This document shows, in pieces, positions 1-6,023 of a stretch of 32,650 nucleotides of DNA. The first letter of the stretch is position 1; the number at the start of each line of letters is the position of its first letter. This DNA is from a virus. Below the pieces are notes generated by a model. The model had not been told where the DNA came from, searched no databases, and saw only the letters and a program-made list of their open reading frames with translations. Location of the stretch: positions 1 through 32,650 of IMG/VR virus record IMGVR_UViG_3300028610_000227; one strand, written 5' to 3'. Both the position numbers and the translations under genes were made by a program.

Positions 1-93
1 GGCTTTGGCGATGGCGATGGCTCTGGCTCTGGCTCTGGCTTTGGCTTTGGCGATGGCTTTGGCTCTGGCTTTGGCTCTGGCTCTGGCTTTGGC
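1..93 (+). repeat. Low-complexity (GGC-NNN)n hexamer repeat
   Basis: Fifteen tandem units of GGC plus one of three codons (TTT, GAT, TCT), preserving the reading frame and differing only in the second codon. The array runs to the window edge, so its full length is not visible. Such a tract can expand or contract by slippage and can break sequence assemblies. Confidence 0.85.
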
Positions 94-96
94 TGA
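1..96 (+). CDS. C-terminal end of a Gly-X repeat protein (partial)
   Basis: Frame 1 is open from the left edge to a TGA at 94-96 and encodes 31 residues in which glycine alternates strictly with Phe, Asp or Ser. The DNA is a 6-nt-unit degenerate repeat of GGC followed by TTT, GAT or TCT. The start lies outside the window, so length and identity are unknown. Gly-X tails of this kind occur at the C-termini of some small phage early proteins (recalled, not checked). The gene cut by the right edge of the window is a candidate for its other half if the molecule is circular. It lies on the same strand as, and upstream of, the SSB cluster. Confidence 0.6.
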   Translation, partial: GFGDGDGSGSGSGFGFGDGFGSGFGSGSGFG

Positions 97-298
97 TTAA
101 ATAGTTTATGGCTGGTGGCAGGTTATGCGGATTGGGAGTACCTGGTCGGCCTGTCACTAGCCTCCAGATGAAGAAGGTAAGTTTTATGGCTGGTGCGGAA
201 CGTCACATTGAAAAGGCAATAGAATTCTGGCGTATATGATTTCCGAAACCACAGTCTTGCCAGACACCAGCCACCCATTAGAGAAGAGGAAGGAAGAA
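97..298 (+). other. Short gap with a doubtful 43-codon ORF
   Basis: No gene is secure here. An ORF at 108-239 (43 aa) has an ATG without a ribosome-binding site. An in-frame ATG at 187 has a fair one (GAAGGTAAG) but would give only 17 residues. Its TGA overlaps an ATG at 236 (ATGA) that is in frame with the next small membrane gene. The phrase TTATGGCTGGTG occurs twice, at about 106 and 185, so part of the stretch may be a small duplication. Confidence 0.3.
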
Positions 299-406
299 AT
301 GATAAACCTAGCACTTATTAAGTTTATATGTATCGCCACCGTCTACGTGGTGTTGAAACTCAAGTTCGCGAAAGAAGTTGTGAAAATGGAGAAGAACAAT
401 GTTTAG
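299..406 (+). CDS. Small single-pass membrane protein (35 aa)
   Basis: Not recognised. Starting at ATG 299 behind a strong purine-rich Shine-Dalgarno run (GAAGAGGAAGGAAG), it encodes 35 residues. There is one hydrophobic stretch, about residues 3-22 (LALIKFICIATVYVVLKL), followed by a Lys-rich tail (KFAKEVVKMEK). An in-frame ATG at 236 would lengthen it to 56 residues but lacks a ribosome site. The stop at 404-406 overlaps the SSB start at 399, so the two are probably translated together. An inner-membrane location is inferred from hydrophobicity only. Confidence 0.5.
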   Translation: MINLALIKFICIATVYVVLKLKFAKEVVKMEKNNV

Positions 407-803
407 CAATTTGTTCACAATTGGCAATTCGCCAGAGCTAAGATTTACTCAAGCAGGAAAGGCTGTTGTCGGCCTCTCATTAGCCTGTGACGTAGGTTAT
501 GGGGATAACAAGCGTACGACCTGGATAAGCACTGCATTGTGGGAGAAGCGTGCGGAAGGGCTTATAGATCATTTGCATAAGGGTGATCAGGTCTTCTGTG
601 TGCTTGATGATATTGAGTTGGACAAGTATCAAAAACAGGATGGCACAAATGATGCCAAGATCAAGGCCAGAATCGTCGATATTAAGCTGGTTCGTGGTGA
701 GAAGAAGCCACAAAGCGACAAGCCGGAAGAACCATCTGCGCAACCGGCTCAACAGCCCGCACAAGATGGTGGGTTTGATGATTTTGAAGACGTGCCTTTT
801 TGA
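399..803 (+). CDS. ssb: Single-stranded DNA-binding protein (SSB)
   Basis: Binds single-stranded DNA during phage replication and recombination. The 134 residues have the bacterial SSB layout. An N-terminal OB-fold covers about 1-100, with the typical early strand 'FTIGNSPELRFTQAGKAVV', a WIST segment and an IKARIVDIKLV strand. A Gln/Pro/Ala-rich linker follows (about 105-122), then an acidic tip 'FDDFEDVPF' that matches the partner-recruiting SSB C-terminus. It is slightly shorter than host SSBs (about 170 aa). ATG 399 has GGAG at 388-391 and overlaps the preceding small gene. Lying on the same strand as RecT at the other edge, it fits an early recombination operon. Confidence 0.93.
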   Translation: MFSNLFTIGNSPELRFTQAGKAVVGLSLACDVGYGDNKRTTWISTALWEKRAEGLIDHLHKGDQVFCVLDDIELDKYQKQDGTNDAKIKARIVDIKLVRGEKKPQSDKPEEPSAQPAQQPAQDGGFDDFEDVPF

Positions 804-870
804 CGCCCATATTGCCCATGTGGACAAAATGGTTTGACCAATTTAACCAACTGGGTAAAAAGGTATTGAG

Positions 871-1104
871 ATGACAGGAATGAGCCAAGAGGCCGTTAAT
901 AATATATTTAGAAATGCTATTTGCAAGCCAAAGAAAAAGCCGAGAACCAACTGGCGCAAAGAGATAAAGCTTGAGCGTAACAGGGTTCTTGATGAGGCCA
1001 TATTGTTATTGCGTCGTGAGTTGCGAGAAGTACCAGAAGCATACAAGCGCGGCTATAACTCAGCGATAACAAAGCTGGAGATAATGAAAGATGACGCCCT
1101 TTGA
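871..1104 (+). CDS. Hypothetical basic early protein (77 aa)
   Basis: Not recognised. The 77-residue protein is rich in Lys and Arg (KPKKKPRTNWRKEIK, about 19-33) and the rest is probably helical (EAILLLRRELREVPEAYKRG). It may bind nucleic acid, but no family motif supports this. The start at 871 has AAAAGG about 9 nt upstream. It also overlaps the stop of an 18-codon ORF (818-874) that has no ribosome site and is not called. Its 3' end overlaps the next gene, which starts at 1091, pointing to a compact early operon. Confidence 0.7.
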   Translation: MTGMSQEAVNNIFRNAICKPKKKPRTNWRKEIKLERNRVLDEAILLLRRELREVPEAYKRGYNSAITKLEIMKDDAL

Positions 1105-1201
1105 GCATTTTGTGCTGAATATATTTTTCCCGTTAGTAGCAGCCGGGGCGATATTCGCAGGAATCAGCATTGCTTATTTCGAATGGAGAGAATTGAAGTG
1201 A
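1091..1201 (+). CDS. Small single-pass membrane protein (36 aa)
   Basis: A 36-codon ORF beginning inside the 3' end of the preceding gene and ending with a GTGA overlap onto the next (1198-1201). Residues about 7-29 (FVLNIFFPLVAAGAIFAGIS) form one transmembrane segment, followed by AYFEWRELK. The unbroken overlap chain on both sides and the hydrophobic composition support it as a real gene. Function is unknown. Together with the 35-aa gene at 299-406 it is the second tiny membrane protein in this operon. Confidence 0.55.
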   Translation: MTPFEHFVLNIFFPLVAAGAIFAGISIAYFEWRELK

Positions 1202-1452
1202 AGTCAGATTTACAAACTGTTGTTATGTGTCCGGGCAATGGGTGGAAACGGATAGCTGGCGCAGTATATGAAAGAAACGATGGGCTTAGGCTTCACATGC
1301 TCGGGTGTTGCAGACTACCAAGCAGCAAAAGTGTAGTTGGGTACGATGCCGAGAATTACTATTTGCAAAATAAGTTAATAGCAATCAACGGTGGCAACAG
1401 AAAACGTGGCTTGATGGCTTGGGCCGCAACGTTGGCCGTTGAACCCAGCTAA
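1198..1452 (+). CDS. Hypothetical protein (84 aa)
   Basis: Not recognised. I place the start at GTG 1198 because GGAGAG lies 8-9 nt upstream and the codon forms a GTGA overlap with the previous stop. An in-frame ATG at 1183 would add five residues but has a poorer site. The protein looks globular with mixed composition. Segments such as 'GNGWKRIAGAVYERNDGLRL' and 'AENYYLQNKLIAINGGNRKR' are visible, with two adjacent Cys in the middle (LGCCRL). There is no signal peptide and no clear membrane segment. Confidence 0.6.
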   Translation: MKSDLQTVVMCPGNGWKRIAGAVYERNDGLRLHMLGCCRLPSSKSVVGYDAENYYLQNKLIAINGGNRKRGLMAWAATLAVEPS

Positions 1453-1517
1453 ACAGACGCGCAGAGCGTCGAACTGATTTGCCGTTGTTATGCAGCGGCC
1501 AACTAACGGAGGGGGTT

Positions 1518-1688
1518 ATGAGTGATTTAGACCGCCTGCGGAGAAAAGCAGAAGAAGTATGGGTGGAATACATGCGGCTCGAAGAAGAAATCGAAAAAAT
1601 AGAAGCGTTAGAGGCTAAAAAGTTTACAGAAGAGGATTCACCAAAAGGAGAAACTGTGCCGGGCGTAAACTTTAAAATAGCTGCATAA
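1518..1688 (+). CDS. Hypothetical coiled-coil protein (56 aa)
   Basis: ATG 1518 follows a strong GGAGGGGG ribosome site. An upstream in-frame ATG at 1479 lacks one. About residues 1-36 are heptad-like and charged (DLDRLRRKAEEVWVEYMRLE, then EEIEKIEALEAKK), which predicts a coiled coil and so oligomerisation or partner binding. The tail (PKGETVPGVNFKIAA) is different in character. Function is unknown. Confidence 0.65.
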   Translation: MSDLDRLRRKAEEVWVEYMRLEEEIEKIEALEAKKFTEEDSPKGETVPGVNFKIAA

Positions 1689-1736
1689 CCCTGTTGCTCA
1701 ATTGCGAGCAGAGCGAGTCCATTGGAGAAAATTGTT

Positions 1737-1967
1737 ATGAGCCGAGAAATCGACAATTGGCTTAAAAGAGTAAAGCGAGTATTTGAAGCCTTACCTGAAG
1801 GCTTTGAGGCTGCTATTGGGTATTGCTCAATAAGCGTTTATCAAGAAGGCACTATGGATAAACACCTAGAAAACGATGATACAAATGGGTGGGGTATTGA
1901 CCATGAACTTGAAGAAGGTTCAATTCAGTTTGATGGCCGCGTTACCCCTTACTCTGAAGGCTCATAA
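1737..1967 (+). CDS. Hypothetical acidic protein (76 aa)
   Basis: ATG 1737 is preceded by GGAGA at 9 nt. An in-frame TTG at 1722 overlaps that ribosome site and is unlikely. The first 25 residues look helical (NWLKRVKRVFEALPEGFEAA); the rest is acidic and Gly-rich (ENDDTNGWGIDHELEEGS). No motif was recognised. It is the last clear gene of the rightward arm before the convergent junction with the lysis end of the leftward arm. Confidence 0.65.
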   Translation: MSREIDNWLKRVKRVFEALPEGFEAAIGYCSISVYQEGTMDKHLENDDTNGWGIDHELEEGSIQFDGRVTPYSEGS

Positions 1968-2128
1968 CACTGGATTATAAAGACCTTGCAAGGTTGGAGT
2001 AATTAAATCAATGACTTACAGAACCACATCGAAGCGCAGAAAACTGTGGTCTGGGCGAGCCAACGCCAAGAATGGCTGAACCATCGTTATCGAGATCGAG
2101 AGAAAAGGAACCGGCGAGAAGGAAGAGA
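1968..2128. other. Convergent junction between the two arms
   Basis: Rightward genes end at 1967 and the leftward chain ends at 2129. The gap holds a perfect 12-bp palindrome (ACCTTGCAAGGT, 1983-1994) with no loop or T-run, and a 22-codon basic ORF (2011-2079, starting MTYRTTSKRRKLW) that may be a gene remnant. Its stop overlaps another 22-codon ORF. No convincing bidirectional terminator is visible. Confidence 0.4.
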
Positions 2129-2407
2129 TCATTTGACTAGGATTTGTTGTAGTATTCCTATGATCTGCTTGGTGTCTTCCTTCTGCTCCTTCAGTATCTC
2201 CTTCTGATTCTCCTGATTCGCTACTAGGGTGGCTATGTCAATTTGGATGGTGGTTACTGTTCTCTCAAGAATCTGTTGGCTTACTTCAACAGAGGCGATG
2301 CGAGCCTCTTGACTTTTATCATGGCCAGCTAAAGATTGATAAGCCACACCAATAAGAAATACAGATACTATCAGGCTACCAACAGTTTGGAGAGCTAATT
2401 TAACCAC
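2129..2407 (-). CDS. Membrane-anchored coiled-coil protein, possible spanin or lysis accessory
   Basis: 92 residues from a GTG start that overlaps the DUF1353 stop. One N-terminal transmembrane segment (about 4-27, LALQTVGSLIVSVFLIGVAY) precedes a long polar helix rich in Gln, Glu and Lys (about 33-90). This layout is that of an inner-membrane spanin subunit or a holin-accessory protein. It is the last gene of the lysis cluster (endolysin, 32-aa ORF, DUF1353, this gene), which supports a lysis role. No outer-membrane lipoprotein partner ORF was found nearby, so the spanin assignment is tentative. Confidence 0.6.
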   Translation of the reverse strand: MVKLALQTVGSLIVSVFLIGVAYQSLAGHDKSQEARIASVEVSQQILERTVTTIQIDIATLVANQENQKEILKEQKEDTKQIIGILQQILVK

Positions 2408-2816
2408 GGGCCTCTTCCACTATAACCACCTCATCTTTACTATACCAAGCAAACCAGCCGCCACACGCCACACCAGTCCAAGCTGTCCACTTACGCCAGC
2501 CTTTGGTGTTGTCTTCATCCATGGCAAGCCTAAATTGTTTGTCAGCCCACCGCTTGCCGTTAATCTGATTAGCGTAAAGCCAATCATGCAAACATGCAGC
2601 CCTTTGGTGTCGGCCTAGCTTTTTAAGTGCGAACCCGATCCACCAGGGGAGTGATGCTAAATCAAAGACAAAGCCGCTCGGGACAATATAGACCTTCTTT
2701 GTCTCGTGGTCGTACCATCTAACCCCGTTCTCTAGCACCACAAGCCCACGCTGAATCTTACCGTCCTTGAGGTATGGCTTATAATCGAAGTCGTCTATTG
2801 ATGTCGAGAAACTCAT
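2400..2816 (-). CDS. DUF1353 family protein
   Basis: 138 residues with the DUF1353 core: 'VPSGFVFDLASLPWW' (about 46-60), then 'HQRAACLHDWLYANQ' (about 70-84) and a WADKQFRLAM helix. The family is common in phages and prophages near lysis genes, and its biochemical role is not established. The C-terminal part has a hydrophobic Trp-rich patch (WTAWTGVACGGWFAWY) that could be membrane-associated. The ATG overlaps the stop of the 32-aa ORF (ATGA), and its own stop overlaps the 92-aa gene. Confidence 0.85.
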   Translation of the reverse strand: MSFSTSIDDFDYKPYLKDGKIQRGLVVLENGVRWYDHETKKVYIVPSGFVFDLASLPWWIGFALKKLGRHQRAACLHDWLYANQINGKRWADKQFRLAMDEDNTKGWRKWTAWTGVACGGWFAWYSKDEVVIVEEARG

Positions 2817-2911
2817 GCGTAAACGCTCTCGCTAAAAACATTCGCTACAAAAAAAGCACTATCAACAAACACTGTATATAAAGCGTTAAAAATGAAACTT
2901 AAAATCTTCAT
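2813..2911 (-). CDS. Tiny membrane protein between endolysin and DUF1353 (32 aa)
   Basis: A 33-codon ORF whose ATG overlaps the endolysin stop (TCATGA) and whose TGA overlaps the DUF1353 ATG (GCATGA), leaving no spare base between three genes. The product begins MKILSFIFNALYTVF and is largely hydrophobic (about residues 3-27), with an acidic C-terminal end. Placement and hydrophobicity make it a candidate holin or holin-like peptide, but it is shorter than known holins and has one membrane segment at most. Function is inferred from position only. Confidence 0.5.
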   Translation of the reverse strand: MKILSFIFNALYTVFVDSAFFVANVFSESVYA

Positions 2912-3306
2912 GATAATTCCTCAGCAAGTTGAAAGTGTGGCGTGTCAACGAAGTTAGGCCAATGACCACCCCACATTAATTTATAGCCTAATAGGCTTGC
3001 AGCTTGAAGCATTGAACAAGCAACCATGCTTAAATGCTCATGCTCCCAGCTTGCTTTGCCATCAACATAGGCATACACATCTAAAGCCATTCCAGATTGA
3101 TGCTTGCTCTTTCTTAATACTCCATCAGCCTTGCTTACGCCAGATAAATACAACTCACTCTGTCTCGCCGCCGTTCTAACTCCACCGTCTGACGGAATAC
3201 CAAAATCAACTTTAGTAATTTGAATAGCCAGATCAGAAATCTCAATCAGTCGCGGGTCAACAGCTTCGCGACGATCCTTTGATCTTTCGCTGAATGTGAA
3301 CATCAT
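2908..3306 (-). CDS. Endolysin, M15-family zinc D-Ala/L-Ala-D-Glu peptidase
   Basis: Cuts peptide stems of peptidoglycan to lyse the host. The 132 residues match the M15 (VanY/T5 endolysin type) fold. The zinc-binding motif SKHQSGMALD has ligands His69 and Asp76. A distal DTPHF motif gives the third ligand, His124. An upstream 'DGGVRTAARQSELYLSG' segment is typical of the family. The length is usual for single-domain phage M15 enzymes. There is no signal peptide, so it would need a holin, and the adjacent 32-aa membrane ORF is a candidate. The start has GGGATAA upstream and an adjacent second ATG. Confidence 0.9.
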   Translation of the reverse strand: MMFTFSERSKDRREAVDPRLIEISDLAIQITKVDFGIPSDGGVRTAARQSELYLSGVSKADGVLRKSKHQSGMALDVYAYVDGKASWEHEHLSMVACSMLQAASLLGYKLMWGGHWPNFVDTPHFQLAEELS

Positions 3307-3334
3307 TTATCCCAAGCCATTATTCTTGCCTATG

Positions 3335-4012
3335 TTAAATATCCTTTAACGATACTGATGCTGATGTTTCTACAGATCCAGATGCCAAAGATACTGAAAC
3401 CGCCCGTGTTTCTGTAACATTAGTATCTGTACTGGCACCACTCACAAATTCAGTTGAATTAGCATCAAAATCATAGTTCTCTGTCAATCCTGACCATGTA
3501 GCCAAACCTCCGCTGTCCAAGGATGTGCCAGCAATCACCACCCCCTTAGGTATAGTATTAACATCTAAAGTCATGTTATTGGATAAGTTATCCGTTGCAG
3601 AATCATGTAATGTTAATGTTCCGTCCTGACTTCCAATAACTCTATAAACACCTATTGCACCATAGGATGCTTGGCCATTAAAAGTAACAACAATATCGGC
3701 AGTTGTTCCTGTATCTAGTTCTATAAAATACAGCCCAACCACTGAAGAAGATCCGCCTTCATTTACAGTCGATTGTACAAATTCAGCCGCTGCACTGCCG
3801 CCGATAGTTACACTGCTAATTGTTCGGTTAGTTTGATTATCAAATGTATGTACAGTCACCATTACATAACGAGATTCATCACTATCTGGCACAGCCCCTA
3901 TGGGTTCAGATGAGAATGTGTAGGTGGCTAAATTAGCGACATCAAAATTAGAACCAACAAAAGACGATGAAAGTCCTCGCTGGATAAATCTATAAGGATT
4001 AACAAAACTCAT
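3335..4012 (-). CDS. Hypothetical beta-rich virion-associated protein (225 aa)
   Basis: Not assigned to a family. Composition is Ser/Thr/Val/Gly-rich with alternating strand-like segments (ATYTFSSEPIGAV, RTISSVTIGGSAA, SYGAIGVYRVIGS, ETRAVSVSLASGSVE), as in beta-sandwich phage appendage or decoration proteins. Its start overlaps the stop of the 144-aa gene downstream of the tail fibre, so it is probably a fibre-associated or receptor-binding component. There is no signal peptide. A non-structural role cannot be excluded. Confidence 0.7.
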   Translation of the reverse strand: MSFVNPYRFIQRGLSSSFVGSNFDVANLATYTFSSEPIGAVPDSDESRYVMVTVHTFDNQTNRTISSVTIGGSAAAEFVQSTVNEGGSSSVVGLYFIELDTGTTADIVVTFNGQASYGAIGVYRVIGSQDGTLTLHDSATDNLSNNMTLDVNTIPKGVVIAGTSLDSGGLATWSGLTENYDFDANSTEFVSGASTDTNVTETRAVSVSLASGSVETSASVSLKDI

Positions 4013-4443
4013 GGTTGGTAATCTCGTTTAAGCATAAATGCCAGAACACTCTCTACACGAGAAATCCGATCTCCCGCGGTTCCTGTGCCATTTTTAAGGT
4101 CTTGGTACACACTCTTTATGCCATCAATCTCAATCTTATTTGCCTGTCTATCCGCGTATTCATCCTGCTCTTGTTGGGTAAATGGGGCAATTTGCCACGC
4201 CTGAGTTAGGGTGTTGTTTGTCTCGTCAATTACTGGTTCAGCGACAACCACCTTTTCAGTAGCAGGGTCGAAAACTGGCTTTGTCGTTGAAACTTCCAAC
4301 AATGGGATGAGGTCAGAATTAAGACTCTCAATCTCCATGCCATCCGCTCTCGGCCAGCGCTGATTTCGTTTTACTAATTCAGATGAGGTTGTATTGTAAA
4401 CAGCCCATCGGGTATTTTGTACGTCTACGGGGTAGGTAATCAT
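4009..4443 (-). CDS. Tail fibre-associated protein, possible fibre assembly factor (144 aa)
   Basis: 144 residues with a Trp-containing N-terminus ('YPVDVQNTRWAVYNTTSSEL') and a mid-region 'LTQAWQIAPFTQQEQDEYA' that resembles proteins found just after phage tail fibre genes. The C-terminal third is helical (RISRVESVLAFMLKRDYQ). The start overlaps the fibre stop and the end overlaps the 225-aa gene. Assembly-factor function is inferred from position and size only; it could also be a fibre tip subunit. Confidence 0.6.
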   Translation of the reverse strand: MITYPVDVQNTRWAVYNTTSSELVKRNQRWPRADGMEIESLNSDLIPLLEVSTTKPVFDPATEKVVVAEPVIDETNNTLTQAWQIAPFTQQEQDEYADRQANKIEIDGIKSVYQDLKNGTGTAGDRISRVESVLAFMLKRDYQP

Positions 4444-6023
4444 GTGCGAGTTCCTATCAATGTGACTTTCAGTCCTGTTCCAGCAATAGTGGAGCCAACC
4501 TGGTCTATATCAATGGTAATCTCAGCATCATCAGCCAAGGAAGCATCAGATATAACTGGCGGAGTAGCGGCTGTGGTTGATGTTTTCTCAGTAGCATCAA
4601 TGGTGATCTTGGTAGAAAGTATGGTCGTACCTGTCTCGTTGATGTCTACGGTCAACACAGAGCCTGTAGGAGCTGTTGTAACACTTGCCCTCACATCGGT
4701 AAGGGTGAAGGCATAAGGCATTCTAAACGTGAGTTTAGCCACGCCTGTGGTTAAGTCTGTTGTCTCATCAGATGCAGCAAGAACAATGCTTTCTACTTCA
4801 GACGCAGGATTTACTAAATGCCATTCTCCTGTAGCACCATTGCGTACAAGTTCTAATTCGTGATCGGCGCCGGCTATATCACCAATAGCTAAAGCAATAC
4901 CATCCAACTTAACAATAGTCTCTGCACCCAAGCCATCAGGATTAAAGGTTGGAGTAGTTGAGGTATTAGCACCAGCAGCCCTGACCCTTACCTTTTGTCT
5001 ATCCAGAAGAGAGGCCAATGTTGGTGTTAGAGTTGCGGTTATTACATCAACGGTGCCAGCTGCATTCCCTGTTGGAACTACGCTAATACTGGCTGTAGCA
5101 GCACTAGCCGCCGCGTTAGTCTCTGATGTGGCTGCGTTGGTTTCACTGGTCGCGGCATTACTTGCGCTTGTAGCAGCATTAGTTTCTGATATTCCCGCGT
5201 TGGTTTCACTCGTACCAGCATTGGTTTCAGATGTGCTTGCCGCTGATGCGCTAGAGGCTGCATTAGTCTCACTCGTAGAGGCGTTAGACGCACTTGTGGA
5301 AGCCGCAGACGCGCTTGATGAAGCGGCTGACGCACTACTTGCAGCATTAGTTTCAGATGTGCCTGCATTGCTGGCTGAAGTTGCGGCATTCGTCTCAGAA
5401 GTCGCAGCATTTGTCTCTGAGGTACTTGCCGCTGTTTCACTGGACGCTGCGTTGGTTTCTGATGTGGCGGCTGCGGCTGCACTGGCGGCTGCGGCTGTGG
5501 CAGATGCACCTACTCCTAGAAGGCCTGATCCATCATCATTATCAAAACCTGTTAACCCTGCATTCCAGATAAGAACATTATCAGCCTTGGGTGGCGGAAG
5601 GGTTAAAGCTGAAACCCCTTGTTGGGATTCCTGAAACTGGAGAGTCCTGTTCGCAAGAGCTTCTACCTGTTTGCCCAACGATACAACGCGATCAAAATCA
5701 TCATTGACTGTATCGGGCAGAAAATCACCATTATTTTGGTAGTCCGTTGTCCTGTTTGAAGCAATATTTGAAACAATAGTAACCAGATCGTTTAATGTTG
5801 CACCTACATCCAGTGTGATGAATCCGCCAGCAGGATTCCCAATGGTGCCTGCATCGACAACGAAAGCAGTAGTAATGTCTGTAGCATCATTAGCAACTTG
5901 TCCCGTAGGTGTTATATATACCGTAAGATCAGTCGCAGAGAAAATCTTGAACGTATAGTTAAAGACAGTCTGCCCTGCGGTTGCTGTGAACTCTTCACGC
6001 GTGTCGTTTGTCGTGATAGTCAT
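4440..6023 (-). CDS. Tail fibre protein with T7 gp17-like N-terminus and heptad rod
   Basis: 527 residues. Residues about 1-130 look like the T7-type fibre N-terminal adaptor (begins MTITTNDTREEFTATAGQT; strands FNYTFKIFSATDLTVYI; DDFDRVVSLGKQVEALANRT), which joins the fibre to the tail. Residues 188-306 are 17 unbroken heptads of the form SETNAAT/SASNAAT, a probable trimeric rod. About 315-527 is a beta-rich distal region (LTDVRASVTTAPTGSVLTVD) likely to meet the receptor. The ATG overlaps the stop of the 1103-aa ejection protein (ATGA). The distal part would set host range. Fibre identity is firm; the receptor is unknown. Confidence 0.88.
   Translation of the reverse strand: MTITTNDTREEFTATAGQTVFNYTFKIFSATDLTVYITPTGQVANDATDITTAFVVDAGTIGNPAGGFITLDVGATLNDLVTIVSNIASNRTTDYQNNGDFLPDTVNDDFDRVVSLGKQVEALANRTLQFQESQQGVSALTLPPPKADNVLIWNAGLTGFDNDDGSGLLGVGASATAAAASAAAAATSETNAASSETAASTSETNAATSETNAATSASNAGTSETNAASSASAASSSASAASTSASNASTSETNAASSASAASTSETNAGTSETNAGISETNAATSASNAATSETNAATSETNAAASAATASISVVPTGNAAGTVDVITATLTPTLASLLDRQKVRVRAAGANTSTTPTFNPDGLGAETIVKLDGIALAIGDIAGADHELELVRNGATGEWHLVNPASEVESIVLAASDETTDLTTGVAKLTFRMPYAFTLTDVRASVTTAPTGSVLTVDINETGTTILSTKITIDATEKTSTTAATPPVISDASLADDAEITIDIDQVGSTIAGTGLKVTLIGTRT
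5106..5462 (-). repeat. 17 tandem 21-bp (heptad-coding) repeats in tail fibre
   Basis: Translation gives exactly 17 seven-residue units with consensus S-(E/A)-(T/S)-(N/A)-A-(A/G)-(T/S) and no insertion or break. The DNA units are diverged but keep the 21-bp period, so the rod can lengthen or shorten in frame. Confidence 0.85.

Noticed and set aside
1-93. Hexamer array considered as a CRISPR or as an iteron origin
   Set aside because: There are no spacers; the period is 6 nt and keeps a reading frame, so it is a coding low-complexity repeat.
480-888. Minus-strand and alternate plus frames over ssb
   Set aside because: SSB on the plus strand is unambiguous; the others are shadows without starts of good quality.
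1983-1994. Perfect palindrome ACCTTGCAAGGT as the terminator of the convergent junction
   Set aside because: It has no loop and no T-run, and a 12-bp palindrome can arise by chance; kept only as a note.
5053-5634. 193-codon plus-strand frame rich in Ala-Leu-Val (ALVSDVAALVS repeats)
   Set aside because: It is the antisense image of the fibre heptad repeat; its regularity comes from the 21-bp period. No ribosome site, and the sense frame is a clear tail fibre.
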